This document shows positions 26,341 to 37,645 of a stretch of 64,000 bases of DNA, piece by piece; position 1 is the stretch's first letter, and each line of letters opens with the position of its first letter. The stretch is from Aphidius gifuensis. Taxonomy: Eukaryota > Arthropoda > Insecta > Hymenoptera > Braconidae. Position numbers and translations under genes: made by a program. The stretch lies in assembly GCF_014905175.1 (NCBI RefSeq), contig NC_057791.1, positions 23,970,537 to 24,034,536 of the forward strand, read 5' to 3'. The notes under the pieces were generated by a model. It saw nothing but the letters and a program-made list of their open reading frames with translations, was not told the origin of the DNA and made no database searches.

Positions 26341-27136
26341 CTGTAACAGTATGATAGAGAGACAAGCAGATTTTGATTCTCTTGTCTCTATTGAAAACCA
26401 AACAGACTACAGAATAGTGTAGTATAGTCAGTTTGTGAATGGTTTTGGCAAGTGGTAGAGACAGAGAGAGAGTTCTAGAAAGAGACGGGGTTACCCGGGG
26501 GGAAGGAAGAGTTTATCGAAAATGGAAGGAGGTATTATGGTTAACCAACTAATTGCAATACTGACGCGACCATTACTACTATTTGCGTAATTGCATTTAT
26601 CTTTTTTGAATATTATTATAGAAAGGGTAAATATCTGCTACAGTTCATTGAACATTTATGACATTTTAATAATTTTCATATTTAATATTTCAATTTGAAA
26701 TCTAATTAATAAATATTTATCTGATTTTTTTTATTGTTTTTTATTTATTTTTCGATTATGTATATTATTTATTTAAAAAATTTATTTGATAATATGTTTT
26801 TTTTATTTATTTATTTTTTTTTTGATGATTGATCTTTTTTTTTTAATTAAATTTTTCACGCAAAAATTCATAAAGCAATTTGGTATTTTTATTATTATTT
26901 TAATTTGTTTGAAAATTAAAAATTCTTTACGGTTTTAATGGAAATTAAAATTTTATAGGTGTATATCAGTGCTTTGGGTATTTTAATTATGAAAATAAAT
27001 TGAAATTAATTTTTGATAATAATTGAAATAATAATACTGGATGATTGATTAATGAGATTTTAATATTTGACAATGAAAGCTTTGTTTATTTATTGAGTAG
27101 ATGAAAATGTTGAGAAAAATTATACTTAAAACTTAC

Positions 27137-27500
27137 CAGTATACATTGCAACACCTTTTAGGGTAACTGGTTCAAGAATAGTTGGATCACTCCATCCCTT
27201 GCTATTGACAGCATAAAGATACAATCGATAATTTCTGCCGGCTTTTAAACTTGTAACTTCAAAAGTCGGACCATTACCAAGGCCAGCTGTCACTGTTATG
27301 TTGGGTTTACGATCATCACCTGGTTCTTCAAATGGTGTTAAATGATAACTTTGTATTGGTAAACCACCATCGTAACCCTCCAAACAATGTACAGTTAAAC
27401 CAGCACCAAACTTTCCAACATTATTCTCTGAATCAATGATATTTGACATTTCCGTAACAGTACAATTATGCAATGGATATGGTCTTCCAGCTGCTATGAC
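27137..27500 (-). CDS. Exon: fibronectin type III domain (residues 532-653)
   Basis: This exon is 364 nt, phase 0 to phase 1, with donor ATACTG|gtaagt. It encodes VIAAGRPYPLHNCTVTEMSN, GLTVHCLEGYDGGLPIQSYH, and FEVTSLKAGRNYRLYLYAVN followed by SKGWSDP, which is the F-strand and G-strand pattern of an FN3 domain next to the membrane. Cysteines at about 544 and 570 may form the extra disulfide typical of the family. NCT and NIT are sequons. The split Gly codon joins to the membrane exon across a 7.5-kb intron (MYT-G-NTNVSALSP). The codon at 27473-27471, TTG, is internal and is not a start. Confidence 0.93.
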
Positions 27501-28066
27501 CTAAAAATCAATATCACAATAAAAATTACCTTCTAAAAATATATATTTATTTATTAAATATAAATTATTTATAAAATAATATATAAAAGTTTACATAAAA
27601 TATAAAAAACACAAAGTTAAAATCAATAACTTGAATGAACCGAATGAATCCACTTGAAGTATTTTTAGCAGATGTTGTTGAAGTGATTAAATGGATGGAA
27701 AAAAAAAAGAAATAAAAAGAAAATACATCCGGAAGTACCGCGAGAGTGGAAATATATTTGCTTGCGAGAGGTAAGTGGCTCGTTTCAATCCGCAATGCAA
27801 GTTGCTAGTGGCAGAGAAAAATATATAAGACGAGGAAATATGAGCAAAATAAAAAAGAAGCATCAGGAGGCGAAAAAGAAAAAGACTATGACGAAGAGAC
27901 GAGAAATAAAAAAAAGTAAAATAGTATATATGAAGAAAAATAAAGAAGCTAGTAAGAAAAAAAAAAAGGAGAGCAAATAAAGTCGACAAAAAGTAAAAAT
28001 AAATATATAAATAAATAAAGCACAAAGGCAAAGATAAAGTACGAAAGAAGTTGTAAAAATATACTT

Positions 28067-28068
28067 GC
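28067..28068 (-). other. GC splice donor of the Ig5-FN3 intron
   Basis: On the minus strand the Ig5 exon ends CTT TTT CAG and the intron begins gcaagtat. The following exon starts GTCATAGCAGCTGG after attgatttttag and is open in phase 0, giving CLFQ-VIAAGRPYPL. Using the GT four bases further would shift the frame unless a second acceptor (gtcatag) were also used. AG|GCAAGT is the known consensus for the minor class of GC-AG introns spliced by the major spliceosome. The intron spans 27501-28068. Confidence 0.75.
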
Positions 28069-28412
28069 CTGAAAAAGGCAGGGCGTTAGTTGCTTGCCAA
28101 CCTGGTTCGTTGCCCGGCATGCTACTGTTCCGTAATCCATTTCCGTTGCCGGTGTGTAGTTTAGTCTTGATCCATGAAATTGTTGGTATTCTTTTAAGCT
28201 TTCTGCTATGCTATTTGGACCATTTGGTATACCAGATAAATGAGTAAATCGTGATTGTTGTTGTACTTCAACAAGTTCACCAGAATTGTTAAATGTCCAC
28301 TGATACGTTAATGGTTCTGGATGACTTTCTGTTGCACATATTAGTGATATTGTTTCCTGCTTCAATGCACCAACAACAACTTCATTTTTTCCCTCTTTAC
28401 AAACTGGTGTAT
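28069..28412 (-). CDS. Exon: Ig domain 5 (residues 417-531)
   Basis: This exon is 344 nt, entering in phase 1 after tattttccag and leaving in phase 0. It encodes TPVCKEGKNEVVVGALKQE, SLICATESHPEPLTYQWTFN (Cys about 442, Trp about 455), then RLNYTPATEMDYGTVACRAT (Cys about 515) and GKQLTPCLFQ. Two further cysteines, about 421 and 528, frame the domain and may pair. The 3' boundary is unusual: the frame needed to enter the FN3 exon requires CAG|gcaagt, a GC donor in ideal context, instead of a GT donor. Confidence 0.92.
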
Positions 28413-31240
28413 CTGGAAAATATAAACACACAATTTTGGGATTATATTTCATGTATTTAAATAAGTAAAAAAACATTTAAAAAATTAGATAAATATAGTG
28501 AAATTATTAATTATTATGAGACAATTAACAATTAATATAAATAATCAATTTTTAATTAGTTGATTAAAACTTGCGCACGTACAGCTTAGAATAATGAATA
28601 TTTAAAAATTTTTAATCTTCAAAATTTTAAACTTTAAACTTTTTAAATAGTTTAAAATATTTTTTAAAAAACAAGTAAACTCATTTTAAATTTAACTTAA
28701 CAATCAATAATAAATTATAAAATTAATAAATTATTTTTCTTAACAATCGCTAGTAATTATTAATTTGAAATGTACAAGAAATTGAAAATAAAATTTTAAA
28801 TTATATTGATAAATCACAAGGACATCTTGATACTCGAAATAATAAAAAGAAAAAAAAAAGAAGAGCTTACAATGTAGATTTATATTGAGTGAAAAATACA
28901 TGTGTCAGATAAAGGTATCATACATATTCTATATATCCACGAACAATGGAATATTCAGTTATAATAAAAACCAAGATATAAATCGTTAAAAAATTTACGA
29001 ATATATTTTAATAATATATTCGAGATTGAATAAAATTGTGATTTACAAGTATCAGTTGGTACAAACTATCGACACACTGTCGTCGTTTAACTAAATCGTC
29101 GTTTTCGTTGTCAACGATGGTTTGTACTTGAGATGTTGCCGAAACGAGTCCCAAGTGCTCGTGACAGTTTACGAGCACTCGAGTAATACTCCCCGTAAAA
29201 TGTCAAGGGTCCTCTTGGTTAAATTAACCAACCAATACCAAACACACTTTATTAAAAATTATTTTTTTTTCGTTTATTTAAAAATATATTTCATCATGTT
29301 TTTAATTTTTCTATTAAAAATAAAAATTCATATTTTATTTTTTTTTTTGTTTCATGATCCAGTTGATTATTCAGAATGATATTTTCCCTTTGAAACGAGA
29401 ATGTTTCATCAGATAGGTTATTCACCCTCCAGCAAAATTTACAATCACGATAGAATACCAGAACTTTTTTTATGTAGAATATATATTACACACACTGTGT
29501 GTTATATATGTGTGTGCATGATCAGCCTCTAAAATTTACCATGCAAGTACAATGATTTATGAGTATAAAAATCATAGAAGTGTGATATCAGTGTTCATAT
29601 TGATATCACTGATGATTTGTAATCATTGCTTGCAAATCAGTTTTATTCAAAAGTTTTTTAAAAAACAAAAACTAAGATAATATATGATATATTTAAACTA
29701 ATATAAAAAAAAAAATGTAAAATCTTGACAGATCAATAGATGAGGTAGAATATTTAATCATTGTCATTTATGGCTCATGAATAAATAAAATTTATGTGAA
29801 GAAATGAGAAAATAAAAAATCTTCAAGTACATTCTACTTGAGAAATGAATAAATAATAAATAACATAAATAATAATGAACAAAACAAAAAAAAAAACAAG
29901 ACATTATCTGTTGAAAAAAAATAGAAAAAAAAATTCTCAATTTCAATTTTGTTAATTTGAATAAATAAATAATAAAAAAAATCGATAATTTAATTTTTTT
30001 TTTTTTTCGTAATTAGTGCTTATTTATAATTAAAAAAAAAATATCATATTATGTAATATTTTTTCAATTAAATATAATGAATAAAAAAATAATTTAAAAA
30101 TAAATTTTAATTGTTTTTTCATTTATTTTTTCATTTTGTTATTTACGTTTTATAAATGAAAAAAATCCAAGAAGATGGACAGAAAAAAAAGGTGTTTTTA
30201 AGTAGGCTACTTGACAAAATAAAAAGAAGAAGAGAAACAAAGAAAAATAAAATAAAACTAACAAGATAAATAAGAAAGACAACGAGCTGATTTCAGTTTT
30301 CCCTTGGCAATGCAGACACCTCTCTAAATTTGTCGACTCTCATGGCAGAATTCTTCTCATCCTTTTTTTTTCTCCTCCAACTTCTCTCAATAGTCTCGCT
30401 CTTCTTGAACCTTATATCTCCATTTTCTATTTTAACCAACTATACCATTGCAAACCTCTGGGTTTAGCACATTGCCGAGCCGCATTCACCCACACATGAA
30501 TATTCAGTTTGTGCTTTACATACATTGAATATGCATCGTGAGTCCTTCCTTCCCTCTTAGGTCATTTACAAGATGCAGATATGCCCGGGGCAATGTATAC
30601 CTACAATTTACAATTTTCTATCCTACTTGAATTTTCATTCTTTTTTTCTATTTGTCGTTTTTTTTTTTTTTTTGTATAGGATATCTCACTTTTTTTTTTT
30701 CTATCTTGAACAGTACCATTGACACTAAATGCATTTAACAATATTGTTTTATGTCTCATTCAAATGTCATCAAGTTCACTGTTTATCACACCCCTGTCTC
30801 TCCCTCTCTCTTATTACATTTTTTTTTTTTCGTTCAAGTTTGAAAGTACCAAGGTAAGCTAACAACAATCAAGTGCCTTATAAAAATTAAATAAAAAATA
30901 AACTTTTAAATGACTTTTTCCTCTTAATAATTTTTTTTTTCGATTTTTTTTTTAATCTTACTTTGCCATATTGATTAATTAAGTAATTATCAGAGTTCTA
31001 TTTTAAATAAAACTTATTCTTTGAATAAAATTTTATATTGATGATTGTTGTCAATCGAAGATGAGAATTTATTTAACTTTTGAATTAAATATTTGTTCTC
31101 TTTTTTTTCCATTAAAAAAATAACAAAAGTTTGATTTTTTAAATAATAAAAAAAAGAAACAAATAATTTATAAAAAAGTTTAATGCAAGAAAAAAAGAAT
31201 TAAGAAATAAATAAATGATTAAGTTTTTCACGTTACTTAC
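28413..31240 (-). other. 2.8-kb intron between Ig4 and Ig5 exons
   Basis: Bounded by GTTATGT|gtaagt and tattttccag. It contains a GC-richer patch with a perfect 8-bp hairpin (GTGCTCGT at 29155-29162 with ACGAGCAC at 29171-29178), a palindromic acacacactgtgtgt near 29490, a 9-bp inverted repeat around gtgatatca (29580-29610), and a moderately complex stretch at 30290-30860. No coding potential was recognised. Confidence 0.7.
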
Positions 31241-31400
31241 ACATAACTTGAAGCTTGACAGTGTTACTAGCAGTTTTTCCTTCACTATTTGCAGCAAGAC
31301 ACTTGTATTCACCGGCGGAAGCACGAGTCAGACGTTGAAGTACCAAAGAATGATCACTCAAAACAATGCCGGATGTTGCATTGTTTTTAAGTTCTTTATC
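31241..31400 (-). CDS. Exon: second half of Ig domain 4 (residues 364-417)
   Basis: The acceptor is atattcaag before GATAAAGAAC, the donor is GTTATGT|gtaagt, phase 0 to phase 1, 160 nt. It encodes DKELKNNATSGIVLSDHSL and then LTRASAGEYKCLAANSEG, the classical G-x-Y-x-C strand of an Ig fold (Cys about 397, paired with 347), ending TVKLQVM. The split codon becomes Tyr when joined to the Ig5 exon (VM-Y-TPVCKEG). NAT is a potential N-glycosylation site. A different frame in the same place gives a longer uninterrupted reading but no Ig features. Confidence 0.92.
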
Positions 31401-31495
31401 CTTGAATATTTAATTGGATATTTATTATTATTTTAATTGTTATTATTATTGTTTAATAATAATAAAAAATAATTAAGAAAAATGTATAAACTTAC

Positions 31496-31771
31496 GTCTT
31501 TGTACCATGCAAGTTTATATGCTTTTGGATTTGCTTGTACAGTACATTCAAAATAAACATCAACACCCTCTTTAATATCTTCTGGATTTAAATTTGAGCC
31601 AATTTGAAGGCTTACAATTGGTTGATACTGTACATCAAGACGCCATTTATCCTCAAGTACACTGTCTGATATTGATGGATTTTCAGCACGACAAGTTAGA
31701 TATTTACCATCGTCCTCAATACCAGGTATAAATTCTAAAATGCTGATACTATGATTATCCTCTGGTGGATA
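31496..31771 (-). CDS. Exon: end of Ig3 and start of Ig4 (residues 272-363)
   Basis: This exon is 276 nt, phase 0 at both ends. The acceptor is ttaattag before TATCCACC and the donor is TACAAAGAC|gtaag. The first part completes Ig3 with ISILEFIPGIEDDGKYLTC (Cys about 298). The second part opens Ig4 with YQPIVSLQIG, VYFECTVQANPKAYKLAWYK, Cys about 347 and Trp about 360. The minus-strand frame is open throughout. The next exon is only 95 nt away. I translated it by hand and the joins on both sides give regular Ig strands. Confidence 0.92.
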
Positions 31772-34727
31772 CTAATTAAACAAACAAATAAATTTAATTA
31801 TTTAAACATTATATTTTCATTTTATTCATATAATCAAGTCAAGTACTTTTAATTATCAAAAAAAATTTTTAATTATAATTAATTTAACACATTATTGTAA
31901 TTAACCTGTAGCCCTACTTTGGTTCAATACTGCTGGACTTGCTACCTTAATGAACAAATAAATAAAATCCACCTTCTACCCTCCTTTGACCATTTCAAAA
32001 ATTCCCAGTTTTTTTTCTAAATTAGCTTAGACTATAGACAATTTATTAAAAAAAAAATTACGAGGATAGCTCAATTTCAACATAGGTAAAAAAATTAAAA
32101 TCAGTTAAAATCGACCCCCTATCCTCTTTTGACTATTTCAAAAATTCTCATTTTTTTAAAAAAACTAGCTTAGATCATAGACAACTTAATAAAAAAAAAA
32201 TTACGAGGATAGCTCAACTCTAACATAGGTAAAAAAATTAAAATGATCTAAAATCGACCCCCTACCCCCTTTTGACCATTTCAAAAATTCCCATTTTTTT
32301 TTCTAAACTAGTTTAGATCCTAGACAATTTAATAAAAAAAAAATTACGAGGATAGCTCAAATCCAACATAGGTAAAAAAATGAAAAACTTTTAAAATCGA
32401 CCCCCTACCCCTTTTTGACCGTTTCAAATATTTCCATTTTTTTTTCTAAACTAGCTTAGATCCTAGACAATTTAATAAAAAAAAAATTACGAGGATAGCT
32501 CAACCCCATCATAGACAAAAAAATTAAAAACATCTAAAATCGACCCTTGACCTCCCTAAAAAGCTTTAACTTTTTCACCTTTTTGAATTTTTATTAATTG
32601 GCCTAGAGTATATTAGTTATATTTTATTTATTTTTAAAAATTACACAAGTACACAAATACTTGAAGGTATAAATATATATTTTTTTTTTATTACAGTGTA
32701 AAGGTATATAACGAGTGTCAGAAATCGTTAGCATTGATATAGAGATAGTTATAAATTATGCAAACTTTATGACTTGCATTATGAATGTTCAGGGCCATCG
32801 GTCTTTTAACTTGTGAAAGGTAAAATGAGATAGTCTATTACGATTTCATATATGCATATTGCAAAGTCAAATATGAAAATGTCTCTGATGAAAATAAAAA
32901 TAAAGCACGATGTGATGAATAAAAAAGGAAAAAAAAAATAATAAAAAAAGCATCAGACAGTATGATAAAAAGGGGTTACAGATAAAAGCTCTATATTTTT
33001 TTTGTTTTTTTTTTTTTCGTTGAAAAGCATTAATACTGTCAGTAGTATATTTATATACACAAATGTCTGGCAAGGTGGTTATAGGTGTTGTACGTGTACA
33101 ACATTACTGCTGCAACTGCTGTATCCAATGTTGAAACATGCCTGGTTAAGAATAAGAAAAGTTTTGAGTTAAATAAGACATGAATGTGGATGAGAATGAA
33201 CGTGCCTTGTATAAATGGATATAATAAAAATAAAAACTTGAAAAATAAAAAAAAAAATGAAAATGAACTGTGGTTAAAGTTTGTCAGTAATGTGAAAAAT
33301 AGTATGAGTGAGTGAAATAAAAATCAAGAGAGCAAGTAGCTGTCATCAAAGATTTGTGATATTTAAAAAAAACCTGCACATTGCTTTTTTGCATAAAGTT
33401 GTACACTTATGAAAAGTGCTTGTAGAAAAGTAACGTATCCAAACACCAAATGGTACCTTCATTGTTTTTCATTTTTTACTATTTTTTTCGTCGACATTAT
33501 TATTCAAGAATAGCCAAACATTTTTCATAAGGCGTTAAAATTTAATAAAAGTTGGAAATGAAATTTTTTTCAGTGAATTGTTTGAAAAAATAAAATAATA
33601 AAACAAAAGAAAGGGAACTGAATAAATATATGTTGATAAAAGAGAGAATGAAAATTGAAAGAATTTTTGTGAAATCAAAGCTTCATGAAAGTGATAAAGG
33701 AAAAGTAAAAAAAAAAAAAAAATCCAGAAATAAAAAAAATAATGGGAAGTGAAGAGGAAAAAAATAAAAAATAAAACAAAAAAAAGCAAAGGGAAGTGAT
33801 AAGAGGTGTCGACACGTTGATGCACTCGAATGCGGGCTCAGTAGAAATAGAAAAAACAAAAAAAAAAATAAAAGAAATCATTGGCTCACGTTTGGTCTTT
33901 GGTTGGCACGCGATATATATACGTCTGATTGATTACAACGTGAAATATATAACCATGGAACTGATAGAAAAAAATGGAAATAATGAAAAAAAAAAAAAAT
34001 AAATGGTTAAAGGTAAAAAAAGGAGAAGAAAAATAAAAAAATAAAAGTCATGAGAGAAAATGAAAGAACGAATGAGATCGAATGGATGTGTAAATATAAA
34101 AATAAAAAAAAGGGTGAGATAGAATGGACGAGTATGGAGTGTTTGACGAAAAACCATCCCCTATTTCTACACAAGGGCTTACTGGCCAAGTGCATTAGTA
34201 GGATAAAGTCTATCCTCCATACACTGACGCTTTGGATGGTTTGGAGTTCATGTGGCTTTTCAACCATACCAACTCCACGCGGATTATCATCGTCAACGTG
34301 GGGAAGTTAAGTTCCTGACTAAAACCAAAGAAATATATATATAAAAAGTTGTTTAAAAATTTGCAAATCCTTTCAGTCTGATAACACTGATAAGAGGGGC
34401 TTGATAATATAAGTAAATGTAGTCAGAACTAAAAGATTATTACCAAGAAATAACTAAGTGAAAATAATGTTTCTTGATAAAAACTTTTTAAGCCATTTTT
34501 TTTACAAATAAATATATATATATTTTTTTTTAATTTTTAGTTTTATATAGAGCGATGAATTGAAGAAAAAAATGCAAGTTTTCTGACTAAAAAAAAATTT
34601 CCAAACTAAAAATTCAATATCTAAATTGATGAAATTTTTTTTTTTTTTGAGATGAAAAAATTGTTGCTTTATTTTGAAATTATTATTGGATAATTTTGTG
34701 AATTAATAATGTAAAATATATACTTAC
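31772..34727 (-). other. 3-kb intron inside Ig3, containing the 143-bp tandem repeats
   Basis: Bounded by CAAAAT|gtaagt and ttaattag. It holds the tandem array at 31968-32539, then AT-rich DNA, then a GC-richer patch at 34130-34320 with several short inverted repeats (aaaccatcc and ggatggttt, for example). Open readings within it are lysine-rich on the plus strand or Phe-rich on the minus strand, and unsupported. Confidence 0.7.
31968..32590. repeat. 143-bp tandem repeat array, four copies plus a partial
   Basis: The anchor tcgacc (tccacc in copy 1) falls at 31968, 32111, 32254, 32397 and 32540, exactly 143 bp apart each time. Each unit has ccctttgaccatttcaaaaa, then ctagcttagat-tagacaa, an A run, ttacgaggatagctca, and a-acataggtaaaaaaatt. 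The fifth unit decays after about 30 bp. Copies differ by scattered substitutions, and their constant length argues for unequal exchange. The array is intronic. Confidence 0.92.
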
Positions 34728-34879
34728 ATTTTGTACAACTTGGGTTATTTGTTTGTTGTCTTTCCACCATGTGATAACAGCTGCTGGTCTTGATCCCATT
34801 GAGCTACATTCAACAGCGTATTTTTTATCAGAAGATACCTTTAATTCCTTCGTAAGAATTTTCACCATCAATGGTTTAA
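34728..34879 (-). CDS. Exon: first half of Ig domain 3 (residues 221-271)
   Basis: The acceptor is atatttttag before TTAAACC, the donor is CAAAAT|gtaagt, phase 1 to phase 0, 152 nt. It encodes KPLMVKILTKELKVSSDKK, then AVECSSMGSRPAAVITWWKD with the first Cys at about 245 and a Trp pair at 258-259, ending QITQVVQN. The reading frame continues directly into YPPEDNHS of the next exon. The split of Ig3 over two exons with a phase-0 intron is confirmed by the joined sequence forming one regular domain. Confidence 0.92.
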
Positions 34880-36741
34880 CTAAAAATATAAAATAACACA
34901 ACTTTTAATATAAAAAGTTTTTAATTATATACTGTAATACATCAATATGTCAAATAATTAAAAGTAATAAAAATAAAAAACTTAAATTAATAATGAAAGA
35001 TTGTACTTGAAAGTTTTTATATTATTTATTCATTTTTGTGTGAATTTTTTTTTTCTAGTAACTATATGTGGAGGACTACTTTGCACACGATGAGGGAGAG
35101 ATATGATATACGTTAAACGTCAAGAAGTGCTGGAAGAGAAAGTTTTGGTTAAAATTCCATGACTTTAATTTAACCCTCCCTAAAAGAAGTTACTCTTAAG
35201 ATACTCAGAGCACGACACAGCGATAAATCTTAATTATTTAATTTCTAGTTTTGCTTGAGTAGAAAAAATAACGAAATAAAAAAAACATATGTATATGTAT
35301 TTTTAAAAATATGATAAAGAAAAAGAATATATATTTAATTTCGTTAATGATGAGCTCAAGAGTTTATTCCCCCAACAAACTATAAATAAATAAAAACTTA
35401 TTGGATAAAAAATAAAAATGCATGATAGATGAAAATATAATTGGAATGAATGGCAATATAATTGGTTAAGTATATTATTTAAATAATAATTTAGTTGATG
35501 ATGTTGATGATAACACAATTAGTTGAATTTTATTTACAAATAAAATTAAAGCACCATTTGTTGTTATTGTAGAGTTAAATATGAATTGTTTTTGGTAAAT
35601 GTAACCATGGATTCAACTGTATATATTAATTATGTACAAAATAGAATAGAGCATCATTTTATTCCTAAGCATATCGTTTTCATAAAACCACTACCAATCA
35701 ACAAACGATAACAATCGTAACCACATTTTTACCCTAACTATAGCTACATCGTTTATTAACTAACGCTCACACAAATGAGCTATAAAAAAATAAAATAAAA
35801 AGCATGACTCACAAAGAAAATAAACGACAGAAAAAAAAAGAACAGAACTTTTTTTTTTTTTTTTTATAAATAATTCATAGAATGTACGTTAAATTAAAAA
35901 TAGAAAAAAATTAATTCATGAATTTATTATTTAATTGCATTCCGGGGAGTTTTAAAAATGTCTTGTTAATACATCATTACTAATGGACAGTTTATATTTT
36001 TTTTTAAAGCTAATCAAGATAATGAACAAATTGACACTTTGCAATTGGCTGTAAAATAGTGCCTGTGGGAATTGTGATTTGTCAGATTGTTGGAATTTTT
36101 TTTTTCTTTTTTTTTTATTAATATTATAACGACCCTAAAAATACTTTCACATGTGTTAACATAAATACGATCGAGTATCTAGCAACCCCAATTTTATTTT
36201 TTATATTGGTTTAATAATCCATTTCCTTTGTGACTTATCTTTGAATCGTAGAATGCAGTTTTAAGTATTTTTAATATTTACATATTTCAGATTTTTTTTT
36301 TTCGAATTTTATTTTATAAATTTAAATTTATTTTTTTTAATATACTTGATAATATTTTATATCGATGACCAAGATACCAAGTGCGTTAGTTCAGTGGTAC
36401 GTCAAAATAAATAATAAAAAATGGGAATAAAAAAAAAAATGTAAACACGCAATATACGGATCTGTCTTACAAGAGGCGTTATAAACGTTTATCAACATCA
36501 GTCGATCTTAAACTCAAGCTAACAGGTACGTTCTTTTTTTTTATTTTTGTAATATCTCAAATAACAGACAACAAAGTGCCGTCACTCATATGTTAATTTA
36601 AATAATGGTCAATAAAATTTAATATATAATATATTCAAATAAATAATAAAAATAGAAAAAAAAAAAAAATTAAAAAGACATAAATAAATAAATAAATAAA
36701 ACATGCTTATATATAGAAAATAGTATAAATATAAAACTCAC
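34880..36741 (-). other. 1.9-kb intron between Ig2 and Ig3 exons
   Basis: Bounded by AATC|gtgagt and atatttttag. It is AT-rich with no coding potential recognised. Its last 200 bp next to the Ig2 exon belong to the inverted repeat arm. Confidence 0.75.
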
Positions 36742-37300
36742 GATTAATATCAAGAACAACAAGATTTGTTTGAGGTGGTACTAGATTTGTGTTGTTTGCT
36801 TGACAAACAAGTCTAGCACCAAGATGTTGTCTTCCAATTTTTGGATAACTCAGATGATTAACAGTCATTGCAGTATTACTGTTGTAATGAAATGATTCAT
36901 CAATAACTGTGTTGTCAAGATACCATATCAATCTTGGTGGTGGTACACCTCCACGTGATTCACATGTCAAATGTACATCACTACCCTCATTGTATGTTTC
37001 TTTTATTTGTGTTGCATTACGTAATGATTCCTTATGTATCACTGGTTTTTCTGGCATAACTAAAACAAACAAAAAAAAACAAACAATAAATTAATCAACT
37101 GAATTAATTTTTACTTCTTTAAACAATAAATACAACGAAGATATTTATCAATCATTCATCTTGGTAATATTCAAACTTTAATATTGAAAAAAAAAATAAA
37201 ATTTAAATTACAAAAAACAAGTAAAATAATTTTATCTAAATTTTCAATAACAATTTGAGTATTTATCTAGACTCTAGATGACAAAATGAATTTAAAAATA
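36541..37300 (-). repeat. Inverted repeat arm A (about 760 bp, around the Ig2 exon)
   Basis: The reverse complement of this interval matches 40742-41504 almost base for base: about 200 bp of the intron downstream of Ig2, the 318-bp exon and about 240 bp of the intron upstream. Recognisable shared blocks include tgagtgacggcactttgttg on the downstream side and catctagagtctagataaat on the upstream side. Similarity stops on both sides in A/T-rich sequence, with no terminal repeats or target-site duplication that I could recognise. The two arms are separated by about 3.4 kb that contains both Ig1 exons. Confidence 0.85.
36742..37059 (-). CDS. Exon: Ig domain 2 (residues 115-221), resident copy
   Basis: One exon encodes the complete second Ig domain. 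The acceptor is ttgttttag before TTATGCC, the donor is AATC|gtgagt, phase 1 to phase 1, 318 nt. Landmarks are MPEKPVIHKESLRNAT, VHLTCESRGGVPPPRLIWYL (Cys about 147, Trp about 160) and LGARLVCQANNTN (Cys about 200). NAT and NNT sequons suggest N-glycosylation. As a symmetric 1-1 exon it could be skipped without a frameshift, deleting exactly one Ig domain. A near-identical copy lies in inverted orientation at 40984-41301. The copy here is the one that joins its neighbours on the minus strand. Confidence 0.94.
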
Positions 37301-37433
37301 AATTAATTGAATAAAAATGTATTACTGTTATTTAACTAAAGCACCTGTAGAGATTCATGAAGAATATATATGTACATGCAAAATAAATACCTGTAAATAA
37401 AAATAAAATAAGAAAAGAATAATATTTATTTAC

Positions 37434-37645
37434 CTATGACAATGAGGTTAACGTTCTGGTGTTCAGTAGGTGAATCATTAAAGTCAACACGACAACGGTA
37501 TATACCTTGGTCAGTGTATTCAAGACGATCGATACTTAGGTGTGCTGGAGTAGAGGTGGCCATGAAGTATGCTCTACCACCCAATACCTCTTTTGCTGAC
37601 CATAGTCTGGCACTGCTGAACTGCCGGCTTCCACGAACATCGAAC
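37434..37645 (-). CDS. Exon: second half of Ig domain 1 (residues 44-115)
   Basis: The acceptor is attctgtag before GTTCGATG, the donor is GTCATAG|gtaaat, phase 2 to phase 1, 212 nt. It encodes FDVRGSRQFSSARLW, followed by AYFMATSTPAHLSIDRLEYTD and the Ig hallmark TDQGIYRCRVDF, whose Cys at about residue 95 pairs with Cys 18 from the preceding exon. Residues after the second Cys lead straight into the Ig2 linker. The RSRQFSSARLW/AYF pattern after the first strand is what Side-family Ig1 domains look like in my recollection of the family. The plus-strand reading of this interval is a shadow. Confidence 0.92.

Larger units (their letters stand above)
19618..27136 (-). other. 7.5-kb intron between the FN3 and membrane exons
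   Basis: Bounded by ACTG|gtaagt at the FN3 exon and ttgtcacacag at the membrane exon. It holds a structured island at 21440-21580, a local duplication with two SINE-like copies (22060-23985), a relic Ig1 exon (22931-23021), an exon-like GC patch at 24290-24440 of unknown meaning, and a structured island at 26280-26520 that includes a possible microexon. The rest is A/T-rich and unremarkable. Confidence 0.8.

Noticed and set aside
27687..28120. Several hydrophobic minus-strand readings next to the Ig5 exon
   Set aside because: They run through the Ig5-FN3 intron and are Phe/Leu-rich products of A/T-rich DNA, not membrane proteins.
31139..31324. Minus-strand reading overlapping the Ig4 exon in another frame
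   Set aside because: The Ig frame (DKELKNNATSG to TVKLQVM) is set by both neighbouring exons. The other frame lacks Ig features.
31968..32590. Regularly spaced repeats that might suggest a CRISPR array
   Set aside because: The units are 143 bp and contiguous, with no repeat-spacer alternation, and the context is a eukaryotic intron.
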